A stretch of DNA of 43,647 nucleotides from Candidatus Dormiibacterota bacterium (GTDB taxonomy: Bacteria; Chloroflexota; Dormibacteria; Dormibacterales; Dormibacteraceae), in NCBI GenBank assembly GCA_003151935.1, contig PLYZ01000092.1, forward strand, positions 1 through 43,647. Direction: 5' to 3'. The notes beneath the pieces are model-generated. The model ran no database searches. It was not told the DNA's origin and saw nothing but the letters and a program-made list of their open reading frames with translations. Numbering within the stretch: the stretch's first letter is position 1; each line of letters begins with the position of its first letter. Position numbers and translations under genes: made by a program. Positions 8,312 through 14,659 of the stretch are shown piece by piece.

Positions 8312-8725
8312 TCAGAGGATCAGCCCGACGGCGATGCCGAGAACAGCGCCGACCAGCACCTCGACCGGTGTATGGCCGAGCAGCTCGCGCAGCCTCTGTT
8401 CCTGCATGCCGCGCATGTGAACGAGGTCCTCGACCAGGCGGTTCAGGATGGCAGCCTGCCGGCCCGCGGCGCGGCGCAACCCGGCGGCGTCGTACATCAC
8501 CACGAACGAGAAGATAAGGGCGATTGCGAACGACGCGGAAGAGACACCTGCATATTTACCGACCGCAGCGGTCATGCCCATCACGATCGCGGCATGGCTG
8601 CTCGGCATCCCCCCGGTCTCTGCGAGGACCCGCAGGTTCAGCCGTCGCTGATGCATCGAGGTAAGAATCACCTTGGCCGCCTGCGCGATCGCCCAGGCGA
8701 CCAGCGGGGCGAGAAGAAATTTCAC
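8312..8725 (-). CDS. DUF212 / divergent PAP2-family membrane protein (YuiD-like)
   Basis: This 137-residue membrane protein has several hydrophobic segments and the hallmark GGMPSSHAAIVMGMTAAVG, which resembles the PSGH motif of PAP2 phosphatases. HTPVEVLVGAVLGIAVG follows near the C-terminus. The family is often found with isoprenoid or cell-wall genes, but its reaction is not established, so I give no function. The start is GTG 8725, overlapping the xseB stop as GTGA. The N-terminal MKFLLAPLVAWAIAQAAKVI is typical of the family. Confidence 0.85.
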   Translation of the reverse strand: MKFLLAPLVAWAIAQAAKVILTSMHQRRLNLRVLAETGGMPSSHAAIVMGMTAAVGKYAGVSSASFAIALIFSFVVMYDAAGLRRAAGRQAAILNRLVEDLVHMRGMQEQRLRELLGHTPVEVLVGAVLGIAVGLIL

Positions 8726-8958
8726 GCGCTCACATTAGGGTCTAGCAGCGATCGAGAGATCTGGTCGGCATGGCCCTTGAGCTCGTCGAGACGAGACTGA
8801 GCCTCGGCGAGGATGCGGAGCGCGCGCTGGTGCGCCGCGACCAGCTCTTCCAGTGGAGCCGTACCGCCGGCAAGCTCGGCGATCGCCTGCTCGAGGGTCG
8901 CGAGCAGGTCCTCGAAGCGCGGGGCCTCGACAGGACGTTCGGTACCGGCCCGGTTCAA
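8722..8958 (-). CDS. xseB: Exodeoxyribonuclease VII small subunit
   Basis: XseB is the small helical subunit of exonuclease VII, which digests single-stranded DNA together with XseA. The 78-residue protein carries the typical FEDLLATLEQAIAELAGGTAPLEELVAAHQRALRIL pattern (residues about 15-50), a helical hairpin. The start is TTG 8958, overlapping the nusB stop as TTGA. The usual partner gene xseA is not in the window, which is unusual because nusB-xseA-xseB is the commoner order. The enzyme needs XseA from elsewhere. Confidence 0.87.
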   Translation of the reverse strand: MNRAGTERPVEAPRFEDLLATLEQAIAELAGGTAPLEELVAAHQRALRILAEAQSRLDELKGHADQISRSLLDPNVSA

Positions 8959-9389
8959 TTCGTGTCTGGCGTCGTTACTGGGCCGGGCGCCTTGGTCGCT
9001 GCGACGCGGCCCAGGATGCCGTTCACAAAGCGGCCTGACTCGTCCCCCGAGAAGGTCTTGGCCAGCTCGATCGACTCGTTGATCGCAGCCTTGGTCGGCA
9101 CGCGACGGTCGATCGCGATCTCGTACACCGCGATGCGGAGGATGATGCGGTCGACCTTGGCCATCTGGCCGAGCTTCCAGTGATCGGACGCCTCGCTCAG
9201 CATCGCATCGAGCTTCTCGCGGTTGGCGATCACGCCCTCAACGAGCTGCAGGGCGAAAGTCGCGACGTCCGGGGTGGCGGCCCCTTCGAACGCGTGGTAG
9301 CGCAGTACCTCCTCGGGGTCGTCTTCCGCGCCCTCGAGCTGGAACAGCGTCTTGAGCGCCAGCTCCCTGGCCTGGTGTCGTTTGCCCAC
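8955..9389 (-). CDS. nusB: Transcription antitermination factor NusB
   Basis: NusB, with S10 (NusE), binds boxA RNA and supports rRNA antitermination. The 144-residue protein begins VGKRHQARELALKTLFQLEG and contains MAKVDRIILRIAVYEI and PTKAAINESIELAKTFSGDESGRFVNGILG (split here across about 30 residues), all diagnostic. GTG 9389 is chosen because upstream codons in this frame are a shadow of the Asp23 gene, which ends at 9400. The C-terminal tail of about 12 residues is not conserved. Confidence 0.95.
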   Translation of the reverse strand: MGKRHQARELALKTLFQLEGAEDDPEEVLRYHAFEGAATPDVATFALQLVEGVIANREKLDAMLSEASDHWKLGQMAKVDRIILRIAVYEIAIDRRVPTKAAINESIELAKTFSGDESGRFVNGILGRVAATKAPGPVTTPDTN

Positions 9390-9399
9390 CTGGCGCCGG

Positions 9400-9750
9400 T
9401 TAGCTGGCGAAGGCGACGCTGGAAACGAAGACGTTGACCTCCCCCACTTCCAGCCCAAGCATCCGCTCGGTGGCCTCGACGACGTTGGTCTGCACCGAGG
9501 CCGCGACGTCGGCGAGCTTCGCTTCAGACTCGACCGTGATGAAGACCTCGAGGTGGATCGAGCGATCGGTTTCGATGTGCACCCGCACGCCGCGGTGTGC
9601 GGACTGGCGGCGAACCCAGTCTCCGAAATGCCTCGCGGCCGCCTCGTCCATGCCTTCGACGCCCTCGACCTCGCACGCGGCGAGCGCCGCAATGCTCGCG
9701 ATCACCTCGTTGGCAACCCGAACCGCCCCAGGGGACCCGTTCTGACCCAT
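9400..9750 (-). CDS. Asp23/Gls24 family envelope stress-type protein
   Basis: This family (DUF322) is common in Gram-positive bacteria, where Asp23 is linked to the cell envelope and alkaline stress. The 116-residue product shows VRVANEVIASIAALAACEVEGVEGM and, near the end, VEATERMLGLEVGEVNVFVSSVAF, both typical. ATG 9750 is preferred over the TTG at 9780, which would add ten unconserved residues. It sits directly upstream of nusB, the standard arrangement in Firmicutes. Repeat A copy 3 lies upstream, so it may head its own transcription unit. Confidence 0.85.
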   Translation of the reverse strand: MGQNGSPGAVRVANEVIASIAALAACEVEGVEGMDEAAARHFGDWVRRQSAHRGVRVHIETDRSIHLEVFITVESEAKLADVAASVQTNVVEATERMLGLEVGEVNVFVSSVAFAS

Positions 9751-9816
9751 CAGGCGTGATGCTACCGCCTGGTACCGCAACGTCGCTCGGGTTAGCTTTT
9801 AGCTCGCGTCGCGGGG

Positions 9817-10056
9817 GCGGCCGGGTTTAACCCGGCCGCAACTTTGTCTCAGACACTCCCAAGCGTCGCTTGGAGTGACTATTCCGAAAATCCCATCCCC
9901 GGAAGATGAGCGCCGGTCCTGATCACCGAGATCGTGCTTTGAGACTCGATGAGGGCCGGGTCCCCGTCGGCGGGAACACGACCGGGCGATGCAATCAGTA
10001 AGTCCGAACCTGGTCGCGCTTGCGCGCAGAAGGAACAGTCCGGTTCCTTCTCATAT
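9817..10056 (-). repeat. Composite intergenic hairpin repeat, family A, copy 3
   Basis: Read on the minus strand, this starts immediately after the TAA of efp with ATATGAGAAGGAACC, as in copy 2, forming a 9-bp-arm hairpin (10028-10036 / 10043-10051). About 100 bases of extra, hairpin-rich sequence follow (9911-10020). The shared GGATGGGATTTTCGGAATAG box comes next, then a hairpin CTCCCAAGCG/CGCTTGGAG (9856-9875) and ACAAAGT. The end palindrome has 11-bp arms around one base (9817-9827 / 9829-9839), the same geometry as copy 1. The 12-base block AAAATCCCATCC is identical to copy 1 in reverse. Confidence 0.75.
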
Positions 10057-10614
10057 TTATGCTCGCTCCATATAGGTCTGGGTTCGAGTGTCGACCCTGA
10101 TCACGTCGCCGGGCTGGATGAAAAGAGGAACCTGGATCGTCGCCCCGCTCTCGAGCTTGGCCGGCTTGGTGCCTCCCGAAACCGTGTCGCCTTTGAAGCC
10201 CGGATCGGTCGAGACGACCTTCAGCTCCACGTTGATCGGCAGCTCGACGCCGATGAGCCGGTCCTGGTACCGCAGCAGGTAGGCGACACTTCCCTCCTTC
10301 AAGAGGGGGAGTACCGATTCGAGCAATGACTCGTCGATCGGCACCTGGTCGTACGTCTTCGGGTCCATGAAATAGTGGTGCGTGCCGTCCGCATACAGGT
10401 ATTGGGCCTCGCTCTTGTCAATCCGAACCGTCTTGAACTTGTCTCCACTGCGGAAGCTCTGTTCGAAGTTCGCGCCGGTCAGCAGGTTGCGCAGCTTAGC
10501 CTTGATCACCGCGCCCGCGCGCGCGAGCTTGATGTGCTCAACATTGACGACCTGCAGGAGCTGGCCCTCCATCTCGAACATCGTCCCGTTGCGAAAGTCG
10601 TTGGTGGAGATCAC
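10057..10614 (-). CDS. efp: Elongation factor P, Arg32 type
   Basis: EF-P relieves ribosome stalling at polyproline stretches. The 185-residue protein has the three-domain EF-P layout and the closing signature SGATIQVPLFIQPGDVIRVDTRT. The loop that reaches the peptidyl-transferase centre reads HIKLARAGAVIK: the tip residue is Arg32, not the common Lys, and the usual Pro-Gly before it is replaced by Leu-Ala. Arg32 is the residue rhamnosylated by EarP in some proteobacteria; no earP is visible here. GTG 10614 starts the protein. A 72-nt gap separates it from aroQ, and no clear promoter is seen in it. Confidence 0.93.
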   Translation of the reverse strand: MISTNDFRNGTMFEMEGQLLQVVNVEHIKLARAGAVIKAKLRNLLTGANFEQSFRSGDKFKTVRIDKSEAQYLYADGTHHYFMDPKTYDQVPIDESLLESVLPLLKEGSVAYLLRYQDRLIGVELPINVELKVVSTDPGFKGDTVSGGTKPAKLESGATIQVPLFIQPGDVIRVDTRTQTYMERA

Positions 10615-10686
10615 TTTGTTGTCAAGGCTAAGCGGTGGCAGCGGTCACCGAGAAATTTGGGCTCCATAGATCCGGTGATCCGTCTG

Positions 10687-11115
10687 TCACTGCTTAGCCA
10701 AGTACTCCATGGCCAACTCGTAGCCCGCAAAGCCCAGTCCCGTGATCACGCCGCGTGCCGCCCGCGCCGTCACGCTCTTCGAACGGAACTCTTCGCGTGC
10801 GTGGATGTTCGAGATGTGGACCTCGACCGCCGGAACCTCGACCGCGTGCAGGCAATCGAACAGCGCAAGCGAGTAGTGGGACAGCGCCCCTGGATTGATC
10901 ACGATGCCCAGCGCTCCCGGCGCCTCCTTTTGCAGAAAGTCGATGATCGCGCCCTCGTCGTTGCTCTGAAACACGCTCACCGTCACACCGAGCTCGCGGG
11001 CTTTGGCGCGCACTGTCTTGACCAGGTCGGCGTGCGAACGCTTGCCGTAGATGTGCGGCTCACGCTTGCCGAGCAGGTTCAGGTTGGGTCCGTTGACGAC
11101 GACGATCCGCTTCAT
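10687..11115 (-). CDS. aroQ: 3-dehydroquinate dehydratase, type II
   Basis: This enzyme removes water from 3-dehydroquinate in the shikimate pathway. The 142-residue protein has the type II signature VVNGPNLNLLGKREPHIYG with the catalytic-loop Arg and the Tyr of IYG. The substrate-binding NPGALSHYS and HISNIHAREEFRSKSV follow. ATG 11115 is chosen for its ATGA overlap with aroB and because the family always begins just before this motif. Upstream codons to 11343 belong to aroB in another frame. The length is typical. Confidence 0.95.
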   Translation of the reverse strand: MKRIVVVNGPNLNLLGKREPHIYGKRSHADLVKTVRAKARELGVTVSVFQSNDEGAIIDFLQKEAPGALGIVINPGALSHYSLALFDCLHAVEVPAVEVHISNIHAREEFRSKSVTARAARGVITGLGFAGYELAMEYLAKQ

Positions 11116-12188
11116 GCGAGCGCTCGCGTCACGGCTCGCCGCACAAGTGGGGACGGAACCGCATGCCCGGGCTCGGCGCGGCCAAGGCGGCGCGGCATAA
11201 CCCACGCGACCTTGCCCCGCCTTGCCTTCTTGTCTCGGGGTATCGCCGCCAGGACGCGGGCTGGTTCGACATGAGGAACGCGGTCCGGCAGTCCATAGGC
11301 GGTGAGTAGCTCGTCCTGGGACTCGACCAGCCGCTTGCTGCACAGGTCCATCGACAGCGCGATCTCCGCCGCAACCCGCATGCCGAACGCGACGGCTCGA
11401 CCGTGCGAGACGCGAAAGCCGCTGGCCGCCTCGAGCGCATGGCCCGCGGTGTGTCCGTAGTTGAGGATCGCCCGAGGTCCTTTCTCGCGCTCGTCCTTGG
11501 CCACGACCAGCGCTTTGGCCGTGACGCAGCGGAAGACCACGCTCTCGAGCAGCGCGCGGTCGGCGGCGAGCAGGCGCGGGCGTTCTCTCTTGAGGAGGTC
11601 GAAAAGGCCCCGGTCCATGGCAACGGCGTACTTTACAACCTCGGCGAACGCGTCCCGATAGCTAGCCGGAGGCAGAGTTTCGATGGTGGCCAGGTCCGCG
11701 ATGACGGCGGAGGGCTGCCAGAAGGCTCCGATCGCGTTCTTGGAACGCGTCCCGTTGACGCCGGTCTTGCCTCCGATGCTGGAGTCGACCATCGCAAGAA
11801 GAGTCGTTGGCACCCCCACCAGCCGTATACCTCGCTGCCAGACCGCAGCCGCAAAACCGGCGAGGTCGCCCACCGTTCCCCCGCCCACGGCGATCACGCA
11901 ACCGCCGCGATCGATGCGCTGGCGTTCGAGGAAGGCCAGCACCTCCTGGAGCTGGTTCATCGATTTCGAGCGCTCGCCGACCGGGATCACGTGAATCGCC
12001 GTCTTCAAGCCGGCGCGCTTGATCGACTTTGAGACTTTCACGGCCCACGGCCTCACGTTGGAGTCGGTGATGATCGCCACGCCCGTTGGGTCAAGCCTCG
12101 TGACGACACTGCGCAGCTCGCGGTGGATGTTGCTGCCGATGACGACGGGATAGCTTCCGGCCGACGAGTCGAGGATCAGGCGGACCAA
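11112..12188 (-). CDS. aroB: 3-dehydroquinate synthase
   Basis: AroB converts DAHP to 3-dehydroquinate, with NAD and a divalent metal. The 358-residue protein contains the NAD-binding GGGTVGDLAGFAAAVWQRGI and the following VPTTLLAMVDSSIGGKTGVN. The metal-ligand region includes LNYGHTAGHALE. The start is TTG 12188, inside the aroK 3' end. A CTG at 12179 is also possible: it lies in frame within the last bases of aroK as a CTGA overlap and would remove three residues. TTG gives the more typical N-terminal strand before SYPVVIG. Confidence 0.94.
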   Translation of the reverse strand: MVRLILDSSAGSYPVVIGSNIHRELRSVVTRLDPTGVAIITDSNVRPWAVKVSKSIKRAGLKTAIHVIPVGERSKSMNQLQEVLAFLERQRIDRGGCVIAVGGGTVGDLAGFAAAVWQRGIRLVGVPTTLLAMVDSSIGGKTGVNGTRSKNAIGAFWQPSAVIADLATIETLPPASYRDAFAEVVKYAVAMDRGLFDLLKRERPRLLAADRALLESVVFRCVTAKALVVAKDEREKGPRAILNYGHTAGHALEAASGFRVSHGRAVAFGMRVAAEIALSMDLCSKRLVESQDELLTAYGLPDRVPHVEPARVLAAIPRDKKARRGKVAWVMPRRLGRAEPGHAVPSPLVRRAVTRALA

Positions 12189-12676
12189 AGCTTGATCACC
12201 TCTTCGGCCACCAGCTCAGGTGGGCGGTCGCCATTCACGCGATACATCGCCTGTTCATACCGCGCTCGCCGCCTTTCGAAAAGCGACTCGACCTCGTGGC
12301 GAGAGCGGCCGGAGGCAAGCGGCCGCCCCGCGAGCTTTCGGATCCTTTCCCACATCGTGTGGAAAGGCACCTCGAGATACACGGTGGTGGAACCCTCGGC
12401 GACGACGTTCCAGTTCGCGTCGTCGATCAGGCTGCCGCCGCCCAGAGCCACGACCGATCCGGGTTCAAGTGCAGCCGGTAAAAGTCGCGTCTCCAGCGCG
12501 CGAAACATGGGCTCGCCTCCGGTCGCGAAGATCTCGGCAATCGGCATCCTGGCCTCGCGTTCGACCATCTGGTCCAGGTCGTGAAACGGCGCCTTCGTGC
12601 GCTCGGCCACGAGCGTTCCCACCACGCTCTTGCCCGAACCCATGAAGCCGACCAGCGCGATCGGACGAGTGCTCAG
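12176..12676 (-). CDS. aroK: Shikimate kinase, likely CTG start
   Basis: Shikimate kinase phosphorylates shikimate with ATP. The P-loop is GFMGSGKS, and DLDQMVE, FRALETRLL, VALGGGSLI and GRPLASGRSR (lid) are present. The first canonical start, ATG 12643, falls inside the P-loop strand and would delete the beta strand IALVGF that every member has. The frame is open upstream, and CTG 12676 gives MSTRPIALVGFMGSGKS, overlapping the stop of the PH-domain gene as CTGA. With that start the protein has 166 residues, the usual length. No ATG, GTG or TTG lies between. Confidence 0.9.
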   Translation of the reverse strand: MSTRPIALVGFMGSGKSVVGTLVAERTKAPFHDLDQMVEREARMPIAEIFATGGEPMFRALETRLLPAALEPGSVVALGGGSLIDDANWNVVAEGSTTVYLEVPFHTMWERIRKLAGRPLASGRSRHEVESLFERRRARYEQAMYRVNGDRPPELVAEEVIKLWSA

Positions 12677-13209
12677 ACGCCGCCGGGGTTGACCGGCATA
12701 GCAGACGGCGCCGCAGGCATGCCTCCGCCTCGACGCTTCTCAGACTGCATGAAGACCTGGTCGCGAAAGGCGCCCGGGTTCGGTAGGTGGTTGAGCACCT
12801 CGGCTCCCTGCGCTCCGGCCGCGTCGATCTCCACGCGCCCGTAGCCGAGCATGCGTCCCATGACCGACATCCTGGTCGTGCAGTCCTGGACTCGGTCGAT
12901 GGGGATGACCTTTTCCTGGCGCCCGAAGACGCCGGTCTCGATCTTGATGCGCTGGTCCGTCAGCGTGTATGCGGTCGACTGCCAGCGGATCCAGACCACG
13001 ATGAGCCACAGCAGCGCGACCGCCACCACGCCGAGGCTCAAGATGGTGCGCAGGTGCGGCACGTAGACGTTGCCGGGGCCCAGGATCGTGAGGTCGGCGA
13101 TCACGACAAGGATCACCAGGACGGCCGGGATCAAGACCGATTTGATGAGGACGACCCAGTGCGGGTGGTCCTTGAGGATCAAGTTCTCGCCGGGCAGCAG
13201 GTTGCTCAT
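12673..13209 (-). CDS. Membrane-anchored bacterial PH-domain protein
   Basis: This 178-residue protein has two membrane segments (about 19-41 and 54-76) and a bacterial PH (bPH2-type) domain at about 77-150. That domain shows TAYTLTDQRIKIETGVFGRQEKVIPIDRVQDCTTRMSVMGRMLGYG (given here as one region, with key residues TDQRI, IPIDRVQD and GYGRVEI). Such domains are widespread, and their ligand and role are unknown. The Pro/Ala-rich tail is not conserved. ATG 13209 starts it, and its stop TGA overlaps the proposed aroK CTG. It separates aroK from the prepilin peptidase, an order I do not know from other genomes. Confidence 0.8.
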   Translation of the reverse strand: MSNLLPGENLILKDHPHWVVLIKSVLIPAVLVILVVIADLTILGPGNVYVPHLRTILSLGVVAVALLWLIVVWIRWQSTAYTLTDQRIKIETGVFGRQEKVIPIDRVQDCTTRMSVMGRMLGYGRVEIDAAGAQGAEVLNHLPNPGAFRDQVFMQSEKRRGGGMPAAPSAMPVNPGGV

Positions 13210-13229
13210 GGCCGCCTATTCTCCACGAC

Positions 13230-13889
13230 TCAACTGGAAGAGAGTGGGAGGGCCGGATTCTGGAACAGCACGATCAGTGCCCCGGCGGCCAGGTAGGGGC
13301 CGTAGGCGATCGCCTGCTTCATCGTGCGGTGCCGCACGATGAGGCCTACTGAAACGACGCCGGCCAGCACGACGCCGTAGAAGAGCGCCTGGATCGTGGG
13401 CAGCGGGCCCAGCAGCAAGCCCATGAACAGCGCGAGCTTGACGTCTCCAAACCCGAGAGCCTCTGCTCTGAAGATGGCTGAGCCCGCAAGGGCCAAGATC
13501 AGGAACAGTGCCCCCGCCACCAACCCGGCCGCGATGCCCGCCCACCACGGTTGACGGAACAGACTGACGAGCACCGCTGCCGCCATTGACGGGAACATCA
13601 CGCGGTCGAGGATCAAACGATGCTCGAAGTCGAAGAAGATCACCTGCACAAGCACGAGCACGAACACGCTGCGGAGCGCGAGCAGGGCAAGCGACCCCGG
13701 CTCGAATGCAGCGATCGCGAACAGGAGCGCGCCCAGGATCGGCGGCCCGTAGACCTGCCACCGCCTCTCGCCCGGCTCGAGCTCCTCCAACCGCGCGAGG
13801 CGCACCGAGCCCCGCCGCACGAGCCAACCCGCCGCCGCGCCAACGATCGCCCATGGCAGGACGAGCAGCAGCGAGCCGGCGGCGTTCAT
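13230..13889 (-). CDS. Prepilin peptidase (type IV leader peptidase, A24)
   Basis: These integral membrane aspartyl proteases cut prepilin leaders for type IV and Tad pili. The 219-residue protein has the two active-site regions, FFDFEHRLILDRVMFP (first Asp) and GFGDVKLALFMGLLLGP (the GxGD Asp), in a seven- to eight-helix hydrophobic protein. The N-terminal methylase-like loop lacks the zinc CxxC cysteines found in PilD; the loop reads LEPGERRWQVYGPP. The start at ATG 13889 overlaps the aroE stop as ATGA. It is the only processing enzyme in view and probably serves the Tad locus 14 kb away. Confidence 0.88.
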   Translation of the reverse strand: MNAAGSLLLVLPWAIVGAAAGWLVRRGSVRLARLEELEPGERRWQVYGPPILGALLFAIAAFEPGSLALLALRSVFVLVLVQVIFFDFEHRLILDRVMFPSMAAAVLVSLFRQPWWAGIAAGLVAGALFLILALAGSAIFRAEALGFGDVKLALFMGLLLGPLPTIQALFYGVVLAGVVSVGLIVRHRTMKQAIAYGPYLAAGALIVLFQNPALPLSSS

Positions 13890-14659
13890 GGCTGAAGAGT
13901 CTCGCGCATCGCGCTCACGGGCGCGGGGCGGCCGGTCCACAGCACGAAGGAACTCGCACCCTGCGCGAGCAGGATCTCCCATCCGTCGGCGGTCCGTAAG
14001 CCCAGCGATCGGGCCTTGCGCACCAGTGGCGTGCCGCCGGTCACGTACACCAGGTCGATCACGGCGCCATCGCGCGGCAGCGCCGCGGGCCGGATCGGCA
14101 TCTCGTCCCGCCGGCCCAATGGCGTGGCGTTGACGAGCAGGTCGGCCGCCCTGACCAGCGCGTGAAGGGATCCGTTGTCCCAGGCGATGGTCCTGCCGGG
14201 CACGTCAGCCTCGTCGGGGCGCCTCGACACGAAGGTCAGGTGCGCTCCCTCGAGCGCCACCGCCGCGGCCCGGGCCGAACCGCCCGCGCCGAAGATGACC
14301 ACGTTCGCACCCCTCGGTTCCACTTCAACGTTCGCGATCGCGGAGCGAATCGCGGCGATGTCGGTGTTCGAACCGACCAGGCGGTCGCCGTCGCGCACGA
14401 TCGTGTTGACCGCTCGCGCCCTGACCGCCTCGGGGTCAAGCGCGTCCATGTGCTCCATGACTGCCTGCTTGTGGGGAATCGTGACGTTGGCGCCGGCGAT
14501 GTCCGGATCGCGAAGGCCTTTCAGCGCGGCCGGCAGATCGCCGGGGGGAACGTCGAGCAGCTCGTAGGTCCAATCCATTCCGAGCGCGCGAAAGGCCGCG
14601 TTGTGCATGTCGGGGCTTCGCGAGTAGGAGATCTCGTGGCCGAGCAGAAATATCTTCAG
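13886..14659 (-). CDS. aroE: Shikimate dehydrogenase, likely CTG start
   Basis: AroE reduces 3-dehydroshikimate to shikimate with NADPH. It has the shikimate-binding SYSRSPDMHN, NVTIPHKQAV (catalytic Lys), GSNTD and the nucleotide-binding GAGGSARAAAVAL. The family N-terminus KIFLLGHEISYSRSP is complete only if translation begins at CTG 14659, which overlaps the mltG stop as CTGA. The upstream codon at 14677 is GTA and no ATG/GTG/TTG lies near. The next downstream ATG (in PDMHN) would remove the shikimate site. With CTG the product has 257 residues, slightly short but normal. Confidence 0.92.
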   Translation of the reverse strand: MKIFLLGHEISYSRSPDMHNAAFRALGMDWTYELLDVPPGDLPAALKGLRDPDIAGANVTIPHKQAVMEHMDALDPEAVRARAVNTIVRDGDRLVGSNTDIAAIRSAIANVEVEPRGANVVIFGAGGSARAAAVALEGAHLTFVSRRPDEADVPGRTIAWDNGSLHALVRAADLLVNATPLGRRDEMPIRPAALPRDGAVIDLVYVTGGTPLVRKARSLGLRTADGWEILLAQGASSFVLWTGRPAPVSAMRETLQP

